The notes beneath the pieces were generated by a model. That model was not told the DNA's origin, ran no database searches, and worked only from the letters and a program-made list of their open reading frames with translations. From Listeria ilorinensis (GTDB lineage Bacteria; Bacillota; Bacilli; Lactobacillales; Listeriaceae), in the NCBI RefSeq assembly GCF_913566895.1, contig NZ_CAJYCN010000008.1:62001-126000 (forward strand): 64,000 nt of DNA, read 5' to 3'. The translations under genes were made by a program, and so were the position numbers. Shown here piece after piece: positions 51,936 through 59,619 of this stretch. The stretch's first letter is position 1; every line of letters starts with the position of its first letter.

Positions 51936-52556
51936 TTAATCACGATCTACGCCGACAACTTCACCTGTTTGAGCATTGACACTTACTTCGACATCATCAA
52001 AACCTTTTTTAATCGAAACATCGTAAACAGTATTATCGCCAAACCGATCAATATCATAGCTTAAAACTTCGCCCGATTCTTGTGCGGTAGCCTTATCCAT
52101 CGCATCTTTTGCAGAAATCAGATCATCTAAGTTCAAGATTTCTGATTGAACTTCTGCTTTGTCTTCTGCATCCAGTGTATCCTGTGTATCTTGTAATGTT
52201 TCTTTTGTATCTGCATCAAAAACCATTTCATATTCATTATTATCATCTACGCCATCCACACTATAAACGAATTTACCATTTTCTTTTTCTAATGAAACGG
52301 ATGTGATATTCGCTCCATTATGTGCTTGCGTAAATTGATCAATAGCATTTTCAAGTGTGAAATCGAAATCCATTGTTTTTAAATCATAGACATTGGACTT
52401 ACTGCTGGAATCACTGCTACTAGAATCTGTTGAACTTGATTGACTCGTGTTATTATCATCATCATAATCATCTGTATCATTCGAACACCCCACCAGTGCG
52501 AATGCTCCCAACATTAATACTAATATTAGTCCCCAATTTTTTTTGCTTTTTTTCAT
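51936..52556 (-). CDS. Lipoprotein with two PepSY domains
   Basis: 206 residues. Signal peptide with lipobox ALVGC (Cys24), an Asp/Ser-rich linker (about 26-55), and two PepSY-like modules (about 60-125 and 145-206; the second ends VSVNAQTGEVVGVDRD). PepSY domains are thought to inhibit or modulate extracytoplasmic peptidases. ATG 52556 has GGAGGG eight bases upstream, and a candidate sigma-B promoter lies about 75 bases further up, so stress induction is possible. Confidence 0.85.
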   Translation of the reverse strand: MKKSKKNWGLILVLMLGAFALVGCSNDTDDYDDDNNTSQSSSTDSSSSDSSSKSNVYDLKTMDFDFTLENAIDQFTQAHNGANITSVSLEKENGKFVYSVDGVDDNNEYEMVFDADTKETLQDTQDTLDAEDKAEVQSEILNLDDLISAKDAMDKATAQESGEVLSYDIDRFGDNTVYDVSIKKGFDDVEVSVNAQTGEVVGVDRD

Positions 52557-52623
52557 GTTTGTAACCCTCCTGAATTGTTGTTCTCTCTTATTCATTTAGT
52601 TTATCAATTGCTTCATTTCAAAG

Positions 52624-52649
52624 CTTCCCGCTTAAGAACTAAATCAAAC
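52624..52649 (-). promoter_or_regulatory. Candidate sigma-B promoter of the PepSY lipoprotein gene
   Basis: On the minus strand GTTTGA, 14 bases, GGGAAG resembles the sigma-B pattern GTTT-N13-15-GGGWAW. Confidence 0.4.
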
Positions 52650-52662
52650 TTGGACTAAAGAC

Positions 52663-53553
52663 CTAATTATGATGTAATGTAATTTTGACGATTTCAGGAT
52701 TATTAAAAACACGCGGGATCCACATAGTCGTATTACCGAGCCCTCTGCTAACAATCAGCTGACGTCCATTCTCTTCCCGTAATCCAGATGTCGTTTTTGG
52801 GAAGAATCCTTGTCCAGGTGCAAATAAGCCATCTGTAAAAGGCAGGCGTATCTGACCGCCGTGTGCATGCCCTGAAAGGATCAGATCGACTGGCTGCATT
52901 TGGTAAAATGGCCAAAATTCTGGTCGATGAGAGAGCAGAATCGTAAATAAGTCAGCAGGGACTTCAGATGTGGCCTTTTCAATCTCTTGGCGTAATATTT
53001 CTTCTTCCGTTTGGTATTTATCAAAAGCGATATAAAGTTCTTCGTCTTCCACTTCATCTGGTTCTTCCAAATGAAACTTCGGATCATCTACGCCGCAAAT
53101 CGCAATTCGATCCTCACCTTCTTTTAGAAAGCGTGCCTCATTGTGCAGAATATAAACGCCAGCCCGCTTTAAGCCATGAAGAAATTCTTCAAAAAAGGCG
53201 CTTCGCTGCTCGTGATTCCCGCTGATATAAAAAAGCGGCGCGTATTTGCTTAATTTTCGCACCAGCGCAAGTGCTACGTCAATCCATTCATCCCCGTCCA
53301 GCAGATCTCCAGTAAGAAAAATGGCATCTGGTCGCTCTTCCTTAACTATTTTGATCAATTTGTGATTAGAGCGACCAAATCGTTGACTATGCAAATCGGA
53401 AAGTTGGATAAATGTCTTCCCGTCGAAGGCCGGCGGGATTTTGGCTGAATGGACTGGATAATGTGTGATTGTTAATTTCTTTGTCGAGTAATACGCATAG
53501 CCTGTAAATGCAAGCGCCGTCCCCATCAAGCTACCGTAAAGCTGTTTTTTCAT
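52663..53553 (-). CDS. YkuE/YaeI-type metallophosphoesterase
   Basis: 296 residues. One N-terminal hydrophobic segment (about 6-23), then the calcineurin-like phosphoesterase motifs in order: LSDLH, GDLLDGDE, SGNHE and SGHAHGGQ. Two metal ions are expected; members hydrolyse UDP-sugars or lipid-linked phosphates at the membrane. The promoter carries TGTTATAAT at 53583-53591. Confidence 0.88.
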   Translation of the reverse strand: MKKQLYGSLMGTALAFTGYAYYSTKKLTITHYPVHSAKIPPAFDGKTFIQLSDLHSQRFGRSNHKLIKIVKEERPDAIFLTGDLLDGDEWIDVALALVRKLSKYAPLFYISGNHEQRSAFFEEFLHGLKRAGVYILHNEARFLKEGEDRIAICGVDDPKFHLEEPDEVEDEELYIAFDKYQTEEEILRQEIEKATSEVPADLFTILLSHRPEFWPFYQMQPVDLILSGHAHGGQIRLPFTDGLFAPGQGFFPKTTSGLREENGRQLIVSRGLGNTTMWIPRVFNNPEIVKITLHHN

Positions 53554-53582
53554 TGTTCATTGCCTCGTTTGATTTTTCTTCT

Positions 53583-53591
53583 ATTATAACA
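53583..53591 (-). promoter_or_regulatory. Extended -10 promoter of the metallophosphoesterase
   Basis: TGTTATAAT on the minus strand, about 30 bases before the start; it may share readthrough from hflX. Confidence 0.55.
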
Positions 53592-53607
53592 ATCTTCTAG
53601 CTTAGCG

Positions 53608-54873
53608 TCACTTTTCCTTCTGCTTGATTACATATTTTTCAAGTCTCGCAAAGTCAGCTGGACTGATTTCTACAAGAAGTTCCGTCCCCTCTTCCACGTA
53701 TTCCGTGGTTAAAATATGAGCATGTTCATTCAGATAAGATGTAATGTCTCCTGCCTCATAAGGGATTCTTAAGCGAACGGTCTGATAATCACTGAAAATT
53801 TCTGTACGGATCAGATCAATTAGAAAATCAAGACTTGCCTCTTCACGTGCTGAAAAAACAAGACCGTCTTCACGTTTCACTGGATATACGGCTCCTTCCA
53901 ACTTATCTGCTTTATTGTAGGCATAGATCGTTGGAATGTTTTCCACCCCTACTTTCGCCAATGTTTCTTCGGTGGTTTGGATCATGGCTTGGTAATGTGG
54001 GTCTGCATAATCCACCACATGGATTAGTAAATCGGCTCCAGCTGCTTCTTCGAGTGTAGAACGAAAAGCTTTGACAAGATGTGTCGGTAATTTACTGACA
54101 AAACCGACCGTATCGGAAAGTAAGAACTTTTTATTATCTGCGAGTGTAATCTCGCGCACACTTGTATCGAGAGTCGCAAAAAGCATATCTTTTTCAAAAA
54201 CCTGTTTGTGTTCAGCTTTTTGAGTCCGCTTGACAAGGCCGTTCATCGTGGTGGATTTTCCAGCATTGGTATAGCCGACAAGCGAAACGACCGGCAATTC
54301 ATTTTTGACACGTTTTCTTCGCTGTACTTGCCGTTCTTTGGCGATTTCCTCGAGTTCCTTATTCAAGTGACGAATCTGATTTTGAATGATACGCCGATCA
54401 CTTTCCAGTTTTTTCTCCCCGGAACCACGATTGGCTAGCCCGGAACGCCCCCCTTGCTGATCAAGGTCTTCGCCCACTCCTCGCAAGCGCGGCAACTCAT
54501 ATTTTAATCGAGCGATTTCCACTTGCAATTGAGCCTCACGTGTTTTAGCTCGATCAGCAAAAATCATCAAGATCAGCGCTGTCCGGTCAATGATCGTTAC
54601 TCCTAACGCTTCTTCCAAATTGCGAATCTGTGAAGGGCTTAATTCATCGTTAAAAATAACCGCATCGATTTCTTCCATTTGAACCATGTCAGCGAGTTCA
54701 CCGAGTTTGCCTTTTCCGACATAGGTTGCTTTATGGATACGTTCCATATTTTGTGTGATGACATCATAAATCTGATAGTGGTTAGCAAGCGCCAGATTTT
54801 TCAGTTCTTCCATTGAATAGTCAAAATCTTTTTGGTCGGCGCTAACACCAACAAGTAATACTTTTTTGTTCAT
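53608..54873 (-). CDS. hflX: HflX-family ribosome-associated GTPase, probable resistance-type HflXr
   Basis: 421 residues. N-terminal HflX domain (about 1-190: YVGKGKLGEL, FNDELSPSQIRNLEE, LDQQGGRSG), then the GTPase with G1 GYTNAGKS (200-207), G3 DTVGF (254-258) and G4 NKAD (320-323), and a short C-terminal domain. HflX binds the 50S subunit and splits stalled ribosomes. Listeria also has a resistance form, HflXr, that confers macrolide-lincosamide protection. The attenuator leader with an RLR leader peptide points to that form, though sequence alone cannot exclude housekeeping HflX. ATG 54873 has AGGAGG seven bases upstream; an in-frame ATG at 54930 lacks a ribosome site. Confidence 0.88.
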   Translation of the reverse strand: MNKKVLLVGVSADQKDFDYSMEELKNLALANHYQIYDVITQNMERIHKATYVGKGKLGELADMVQMEEIDAVIFNDELSPSQIRNLEEALGVTIIDRTALILMIFADRAKTREAQLQVEIARLKYELPRLRGVGEDLDQQGGRSGLANRGSGEKKLESDRRIIQNQIRHLNKELEEIAKERQVQRRKRVKNELPVVSLVGYTNAGKSTTMNGLVKRTQKAEHKQVFEKDMLFATLDTSVREITLADNKKFLLSDTVGFVSKLPTHLVKAFRSTLEEAAGADLLIHVVDYADPHYQAMIQTTEETLAKVGVENIPTIYAYNKADKLEGAVYPVKREDGLVFSAREEASLDFLIDLIRTEIFSDYQTVRLRIPYEAGDITSYLNEHAHILTTEYVEEGTELLVEISPADFARLEKYVIKQKEK

Positions 54874-54948
54874 AAAATGACCTCCTGAATTTTTCAGTGC
54901 GGCCTCAGGATGGCTCACGTCCAGACCCATCTATGCTTTTTTGTGCAT

Positions 54949-54976
54949 AAAAAAGAGAGCTCATTCGTCCGCTCCC
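54949..54976 (-). terminator. Leader terminator of hflX
   Basis: GGGAGC and GCTCTC pair around a ten-base loop and are followed by T6 on the minus strand, 75 bases before the ATG. Confidence 0.75.
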
Positions 54977-55063
54977 TAACAATTATTTCATTCATAAGGG
55001 TTCCACTGATTTGTGACAGACCAATCCCGTAACCTGCGTACATCCACAGGCTTTCCGCACTAT

Positions 55064-55111
55064 TTAATTAGTTGCAAAAATTTGTTTGGTACGAAGTCTT
55101 ATCCAAATCAT
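55064..55111 (-). CDS. Leader peptide MIWIRLRTKQIFATN
   Basis: Fifteen codons from ATG 55111 to TAA, preceded by AAGGAGGG ten bases upstream and about 28 nt into the leader. Residues 5-7 are Arg-Leu-Arg, the +X+ sequence at which ribosomes stall with bound macrolides (as in ErmD leader peptides). Its function as a sensor is inferred. Confidence 0.75.
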   Translation of the reverse strand: MIWIRLRTKQIFATN

Positions 55112-55145
55112 CTTGTGCAAACCCTCCTTCACTTAAGTTGCTTAC

Positions 55146-55174
55146 AGTGTAACACGCGAGCCACTTGTTGACAA
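55146..55174 (-). promoter_or_regulatory. Promoter of the hflX leader
   Basis: TTGTCA and TACACT are separated by 17 bases on the minus strand, with TGT directly before the -10. Confidence 0.75.
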
Positions 55175-55176
55175 CC

Positions 55177-55206
55177 AAAAACAGACGCAGAAAATCTGCA
55201 TCTGTT
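55177..55206 (-). terminator. Terminator of the trehalose phosphorylase/pgmB operon
   Basis: AACAGACGCAGA and TCTGCATCTGTT form a nearly perfect 12-pair stem, followed by T5 on the minus strand. Confidence 0.85.
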
Positions 55207-55211
55207 CAGGA

Positions 55212-55862
55212 TTAGTATGTTAATAGTTCATCTAGATCAAGTTCATTGAAGCTTTTCACAACAATGTCTGCACCGGTCAGTTTTTCAGTTGTTTCAAGAC
55301 CCACTGCATACATACCTGCTTCTTTGATCCCTTGGATGCCTGCTGCTGCATCCTCAAAGCCAATCGTCTCTTCCGGTGCCAGATTAATGCTGGCTGCCGC
55401 TTTTAGAAAAATCTCCGGGTCTGGCTTGCCTTTTTTTAGTGTAGCCGGGTCGACAATATGCGCAAAATAGGCTGTTACGTCCAGTTTTTCAAGAATCATC
55501 GGGGCATTTTTTGAGGCTGAGGCCAGTGCACAAGGTACCCCTTTCACGCGGGCGGCTTCTAGAAAATCATGTACGCCCGGCAAAAGATCATTGGGTGATA
55601 GTTCGCTTAAAAGCTCGACATAATGTGCATTTTTTTTGGCTGCGAGTGTTTCCTTCTCTTCCTGTGAATAAGTCTCCGCTTTGCCACCAAATTCTAAAAT
55701 CCGGTCCAATGAATCCATTCGGCTGATGCCCTTCAGTGTTTCATTGAATTTTTCATCAATTGTAATGCCGAGCTCTGCTGCAAGTGCTTTCCATGCCAAA
55801 TAGTGAAACTTGGCTGTATCGGTAATGACGCCATCTAAATCAAAGACAAGACCTTTTTTCAT
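55212..55862 (-). CDS. pgmB: Beta-phosphoglucomutase
   Basis: 216 residues of the HAD superfamily: FDLDGVITDT (nucleophile and acid/base Asp), a helical cap (about 15-85), ASASKNAP, KKGKPDPEIF and GFEDAAAGIQ. It converts beta-glucose 1-phosphate to glucose 6-phosphate. It lies 11 bases after the GH65 phosphorylase gene, whose product supplies beta-glucose 1-phosphate. ATG with AGGAGG upstream. Confidence 0.95.
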   Translation of the reverse strand: MKKGLVFDLDGVITDTAKFHYLAWKALAAELGITIDEKFNETLKGISRMDSLDRILEFGGKAETYSQEEKETLAAKKNAHYVELLSELSPNDLLPGVHDFLEAARVKGVPCALASASKNAPMILEKLDVTAYFAHIVDPATLKKGKPDPEIFLKAAASINLAPEETIGFEDAAAGIQGIKEAGMYAVGLETTEKLTGADIVVKSFNELDLDELLTY

Positions 55863-55873
55863 GTTCGTTCCTC

Positions 55874-58600
55874 CTACTGCTTTTCATCATAATGAATCCT
55901 TATTTTTTTATCAGCTTCAAGTTGATAGTTACGTGTGCCAATCATCATCGTGGCAGCCTGATCAGCCGTGACATCAATCGTTTGGTGGGTTAATACAAAT
56001 GTAAATAGGACGTTATTTCGGATAATCGAAAAAGTCATCTTCTGCCAATTCTCAGGCAAGTTTGGCACAACGCTGAGTTTATCCGAACGGTACTCAATGC
56101 CCGCAAATGTTTTTAGCGTGACATCTAGCGTGGCGGCCATCACACCGGTATGGATTCCTTCGGCTGTTGTTCCGCCCTGGATATCTTTGTAATCGGAATA
56201 AAGCGCTTCTTGATAAAGCTGCCAAGCAAGTTCTTTTTTGCCGGCAAGCTCGGCAAGTTCAGCATGCACAATTCGTGACAAAGTGGAACCATGCGTTGTC
56301 CGTTTCAGATAATAAGCCAGATTTTTAGCCAGATAATCCTCTCGAAGCTTATAACCAAGGTCCGTTAAGATTTGATCAGTGCGTTCTTTTGATAGATTAT
56401 AAAAAGTCATCAATGTATCTGCTTGTTTCATGACTTGATAACAATCAGCTGACTCGCCTTCTGCATTTAGAATCCGGTCCATCCGGTAAATATTGCCATA
56501 CTTTTGTCGATAAGCTTCCCAATCGATTTCTTTCAGCTCAAGAAAGCCCTGATACTGTGCGATAATATCGTCTTCGCTAATTTCCAGATAAAGCTGATGC
56601 TTCATTTTATCATAAATCAGGAAGTCCTGCTCCGCAACACCCGCTTTTACTCGATTGTCTTCAATAATTGCGGGATCAAAAATTGACAGAAAATAGGCAA
56701 TTTCTTCAAATAGCCACACAACCATCATGTTCGTATAGGCATTGTCCTTGAGCCCACCTACCGCACTGTCCGGATAGGCTTCATGAAACTCATCCGGCCC
56801 CATTACCCCTTCAATATGGTAGCGTCCTGTTGTCTCATCAAAAACAGCCAGACTTTTCCAAAATTGCGCGATTGAAAAAAGTATTTCCAATCCATAATTT
56901 TCCATAAAGGCATGGTCGTTCGTATTTTTAAAATAGAGCCAGACATTGTAAGCCACTGCCAGTGAAACATGCCGCTGCAGGCGACTGTGGTCTTCATTCC
57001 ACTCTCCGCTCAACGGGTTTAAATGAACAAGTTGTGTCTCTTCTGTTCCGTCATGTCCTGATTGCCAAGGAAACATCGCCCCCTGGAATCCGGCTCGCTT
57101 TGCCTCTTTTCGGGCAGCTTCTAATCTTCGGTAACGATACATCAAGAGATCTTTGGCCGCATCTGGAAAATGGCAAATATAGAAGGGCAAAATAAAAAGC
57201 TCATCCCAAAAAATATGACCACGATAGGCTTCCCCGTGCAGTCCGCGTGCTGTAATGGAAGCGTCAAGCTTTTTAGTATGCAGAGGTGAAGCAGAAATCA
57301 ACAAGTGATACGTATGAAGGCGAAGCATTTTTTGTGACATCAAGTCCCCTGTCACTTTGATATCTGCCATCTGCCAAAGTTTCTCAAAAGCAGCCTGACT
57401 TTCTGCTGCACTCTCAGCAAATGTTTTGACAGCAAGCGGCTTATTCTGCAACTGGTCAAGATTCTGCTGTAATAAAGTATGGGAAGCATGGATCAGTACA
57501 CGTTTTTCGAATGTATAACTCTGTTCTTGTACAGCGTGGAAGACTGCTTTCTGCGTGATTTTATCGGTTTCAAACTGCTCCTCATCCGTTACGCTTACCC
57601 CTTCTGGAACTGTCATCTGTGTCCGCGTCAACACTTCAATTTCTGGTTTAAAATGACGTGTCCGCATCATGGCTTCACGCTTGTTCGCACTCATCTCAAG
57701 TACTTCAAAATGATGCTGATTGAGCGTCCGGTAGCGCGCCACATTAAAATTACGAATAGTCCCATCCAGTGTCGTGACCAGCTTGACTATGCCACTGAAA
57801 TTGAGCGGTTTGATCCGGTAGCGCGTCACCGATTCTTCCATGACCGCCATATTGACGAGTCGCTCACTGATAAGTTCTACTAAATTTCCGGCTGGACTGG
57901 CCAAAACCAATGCAACTTTTAGCAAACCAGTTTTTAAATCCAGCGTTCGTTTCATTTCACGAATATTAGTCGCATCAGGAATCAGCAGTTCTCCGTCCAG
58001 CTCCACCGAGATGAACTGGGCACTCGCCTGATTGACAAAATCCTCATTGGTTACTATTCGACCAGCCACTTCTGATTCTGCCTGATTATAACCGCCTGCT
58101 AAATAAGTAGCTGGATACGTCGCTTCACTGATCAGCATTTCCGGCGTTGTACCGCGAATCCCCATAAAACCGTTTCCAATCGTAAGTAGCGACTCGACTG
58201 AGTATTCTTTTTTCCCCGCCTGAAAGCCATCATATTCAAGCTGCCAAACAAATTGTTCGATTTTTGCGCGGAAAGCTTCTTGTAGTGTTGGATACTGGGA
58301 GCGTTCGGCAGCTGAAATAAATGGACAACCCAGTTTTTCTGTGAAAAAGCGGCTGAGATCGATCGTTTTATCAGCTATACCTGCTAAAATCGTCTTACTA
58401 AAACGGCTTGCAAATTTTCCGTAGATCACACCACCCATTAAATTCGGATATCTTTTTTTCAGAAAATCAGCAGCTTCTGTTAGGCTTTCTTCGATATTTT
58501 CTGGTCGAAGTGAAAAACAAACTGAATCCTTTTCCACTTCCTGCTCGATTTTTTTCACCTGGATTTCATCGGGTAAGTAATCCACGACTAAATAGTTCAT
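55874..58600 (-). CDS. GH65 phosphorylase, probably trehalose-6-phosphate phosphorylase
   Basis: 908 residues. The GH65 core starts near residue 120 (EYSVESLLTIGNGFMGIRG). It continues with ARGLHGEAYRGHIFWDELF (substrate loop), the general acid Glu604 in GVMGPDEFHEA and the phosphate-site segment THGSTLS. Glucoside plus phosphate gives beta-glucose 1-phosphate. With a trehalose PTS delivering trehalose 6-phosphate and a beta-PGM next door, it is most likely a trehalose-6-phosphate phosphorylase as in Lactococcus. Maltose or kojibiose phosphorylase is less likely. The first 118 residues are an extra domain I do not recognise; most GH65 proteins have about 750 residues. ATG with AGGAGG upstream. 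Confidence 0.85.
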   Translation of the reverse strand: MNYLVVDYLPDEIQVKKIEQEVEKDSVCFSLRPENIEESLTEAADFLKKRYPNLMGGVIYGKFASRFSKTILAGIADKTIDLSRFFTEKLGCPFISAAERSQYPTLQEAFRAKIEQFVWQLEYDGFQAGKKEYSVESLLTIGNGFMGIRGTTPEMLISEATYPATYLAGGYNQAESEVAGRIVTNEDFVNQASAQFISVELDGELLIPDATNIREMKRTLDLKTGLLKVALVLASPAGNLVELISERLVNMAVMEESVTRYRIKPLNFSGIVKLVTTLDGTIRNFNVARYRTLNQHHFEVLEMSANKREAMMRTRHFKPEIEVLTRTQMTVPEGVSVTDEEQFETDKITQKAVFHAVQEQSYTFEKRVLIHASHTLLQQNLDQLQNKPLAVKTFAESAAESQAAFEKLWQMADIKVTGDLMSQKMLRLHTYHLLISASPLHTKKLDASITARGLHGEAYRGHIFWDELFILPFYICHFPDAAKDLLMYRYRRLEAARKEAKRAGFQGAMFPWQSGHDGTEETQLVHLNPLSGEWNEDHSRLQRHVSLAVAYNVWLYFKNTNDHAFMENYGLEILFSIAQFWKSLAVFDETTGRYHIEGVMGPDEFHEAYPDSAVGGLKDNAYTNMMVVWLFEEIAYFLSIFDPAIIEDNRVKAGVAEQDFLIYDKMKHQLYLEISEDDIIAQYQGFLELKEIDWEAYRQKYGNIYRMDRILNAEGESADCYQVMKQADTLMTFYNLSKERTDQILTDLGYKLREDYLAKNLAYYLKRTTHGSTLSRIVHAELAELAGKKELAWQLYQEALYSDYKDIQGGTTAEGIHTGVMAATLDVTLKTFAGIEYRSDKLSVVPNLPENWQKMTFSIIRNNVLFTFVLTHQTIDVTADQAATMMIGTRNYQLEADKKIRIHYDEKQ

Positions 58601-58617
58601 GTTTATCCTCCTAACAA

Positions 58618-58635
58618 AACTTGACTATACAAGTT
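58618..58635. promoter_or_regulatory. TreR-type operator upstream of the phosphorylase
   Basis: AACTTGACTATACAAGTT is a 6-6-6 inverted repeat lying just downstream of the phosphorylase promoter. It matches the TTGTATATACAA core known for TreR except for one change in the spacer. Confidence 0.7.
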
Positions 58636-58647
58636 ATATTCATTGCT

Positions 58648-58676
58648 AGTATAGAGGATACGCTCCAAAATTACAA
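58648..58676 (-). promoter_or_regulatory. Promoter of the phosphorylase/pgmB operon
   Basis: TTGTAA and TATACT are separated by 17 bases on the minus strand. The operator at 58618-58635 covers the start of transcription. Confidence 0.75.
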
Positions 58677-58710
58677 GTCGTAAATTTATTAAGAAGAAAT
58701 AAAGATCTTA

Positions 58711-58719
58711 TGGTAGAAT
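58711..58719 (+). promoter_or_regulatory. Extended -10 promoter of treR
   Basis: TGGTAGAAT, about 40 bases before the treR ATG. No strong -35 is seen. Confidence 0.5.
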
Positions 58720-58758
58720 AATAAAGAGAAAATGATTCCCGTAAAGGATGGAGAATGA

Positions 58759-59475
58759 ATGAACAAATTTCATGACATATTTCTGGATCTGGAAGCCAGC
58801 ATTCTTTCTGACAAGTACCCGGTCGGTTCGCTCCTTCCCAGTGAAAATCAACTTATGAAGCATTACGGTGTCTCACGTGAAACGATACGAAAAGCACTGG
58901 CGCTGTTGATCAATGCAGGTTACATTCAAAAAAAGCAGGGGAAAGGCTCAATCGTCCTCAATTATCATAAGTTTGATTTTCCAATCTCCGGTTTAACGAG
59001 CTATAAGGAACTTCAAGAGGCGCAGCATATGTACAGTAAAACGATCATTGCTGAACTCTCTCTCCAGCGCGTTCCGGAAAGTCTCGCTCAGCTGACTGGT
59101 TGGAAAGTACAAGACACCATTTGGAAACTGGTACGAAAACGTGAAATCAATGGTGAAACGGTCATTTTGGACAAGGACTTCCTTTTAAAATCAATCATTC
59201 CAGACTTACCACTTGACGAAGCTGAAAACTCAATCTATCGCTATTTTGAAGAAGATCTAGATTTGAAAATCGTCTATGCACAAAAGGAAATCACTGTCGA
59301 ACAAGTCACGGAAGAAGATCAATTTTTGATGGATTTGAATGATCATACACATGTCGTCGTGGTACGAAGCGTCGTTTATCTGGAGGATACAAGATGCTTT
59401 GAGTACACAGAATCTCGTCACCGATTAGATAAATTTAAATTTGTCGATTTTGCCCGAAGGAGAAAAATGAATTAG
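58759..59475 (+). CDS. treR: Trehalose operon repressor, GntR/HutC family
   Basis: 238 residues. N-terminal GntR winged helix (about 4-66: YPVGSLLPSENQLMKHYGVSRETIRKALALLINAGYI) and a UTRA ligand domain. FPISGLTSYKEL just after the DNA-binding domain is the TreR hallmark. In the family, trehalose 6-phosphate is the inducer. Two matching operators (58618, 59573) flank the gene and control the divergent phosphorylase operon and the downstream PTS. ATG with GGATGGAG upstream. Confidence 0.92.
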   Translation: MNKFHDIFLDLEASILSDKYPVGSLLPSENQLMKHYGVSRETIRKALALLINAGYIQKKQGKGSIVLNYHKFDFPISGLTSYKELQEAQHMYSKTIIAELSLQRVPESLAQLTGWKVQDTIWKLVRKREINGETVILDKDFLLKSIIPDLPLDEAENSIYRYFEEDLDLKIVYAQKEITVEQVTEEDQFLMDLNDHTHVVVVRSVVYLEDTRCFEYTESRHRLDKFKFVDFARRRKMN

Positions 59476-59484
59476 CATGTAAAC

Positions 59485-59519
59485 GTCTCAAGTTCTTACA
59501 CAGAATTTGGGACTTTTTT
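59485..59519 (+). terminator. Terminator of treR
   Basis: GTCTCAA pairs with TTGGGAC (one G-U), with inner TTCT/AGAA, followed by T6. Confidence 0.75.
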
Positions 59520-59536
59520 ATTTGAAATAAAAAAAC

Positions 59537-59590
59537 TTGCAATTTTTAAAAGACAAGGTTATGATTAATTCGAACTTGTATATATAAGTT
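59537..59590 (+). promoter_or_regulatory. Promoter and TreR-type operator of the trehalose PTS gene
   Basis: TTGCAA, 17 bases, TATGAT (59537-59565) is followed by AACTTGTATATATAAGTT (59573-59590), which has the same 18-base geometry as the operator at 58618 with one half-site change. Confidence 0.8.
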
Positions 59591-59619
59591 ATTTTGAAAA
59601 TGAAAGGGGTTTATCTGAA

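Larger units (their letters stand above)
54874..55139 (-). promoter_or_regulatory. Attenuator leader of the hflX gene
   Basis: A predicted 266-nt leader: uORF (55064-55111), AGTGCGG (minus-strand copy of 55055-55061) just after the uORF stop, hairpins, terminator (54949-54976), then CCGCACT (minus-strand copy of 54896-54902) 16 bases ahead of the ribosome site. The two 7-base segments are perfectly complementary across the terminator. No promoter lies between the terminator and the gene, so expression requires read-through. Confidence 0.75.

Noticed and set aside
54874-54930. In-frame extension of hflX to an ATG at 54930
   Set aside because: No ribosome site there, it lies within the attenuator, and AGGAGG is correctly placed for 54873.
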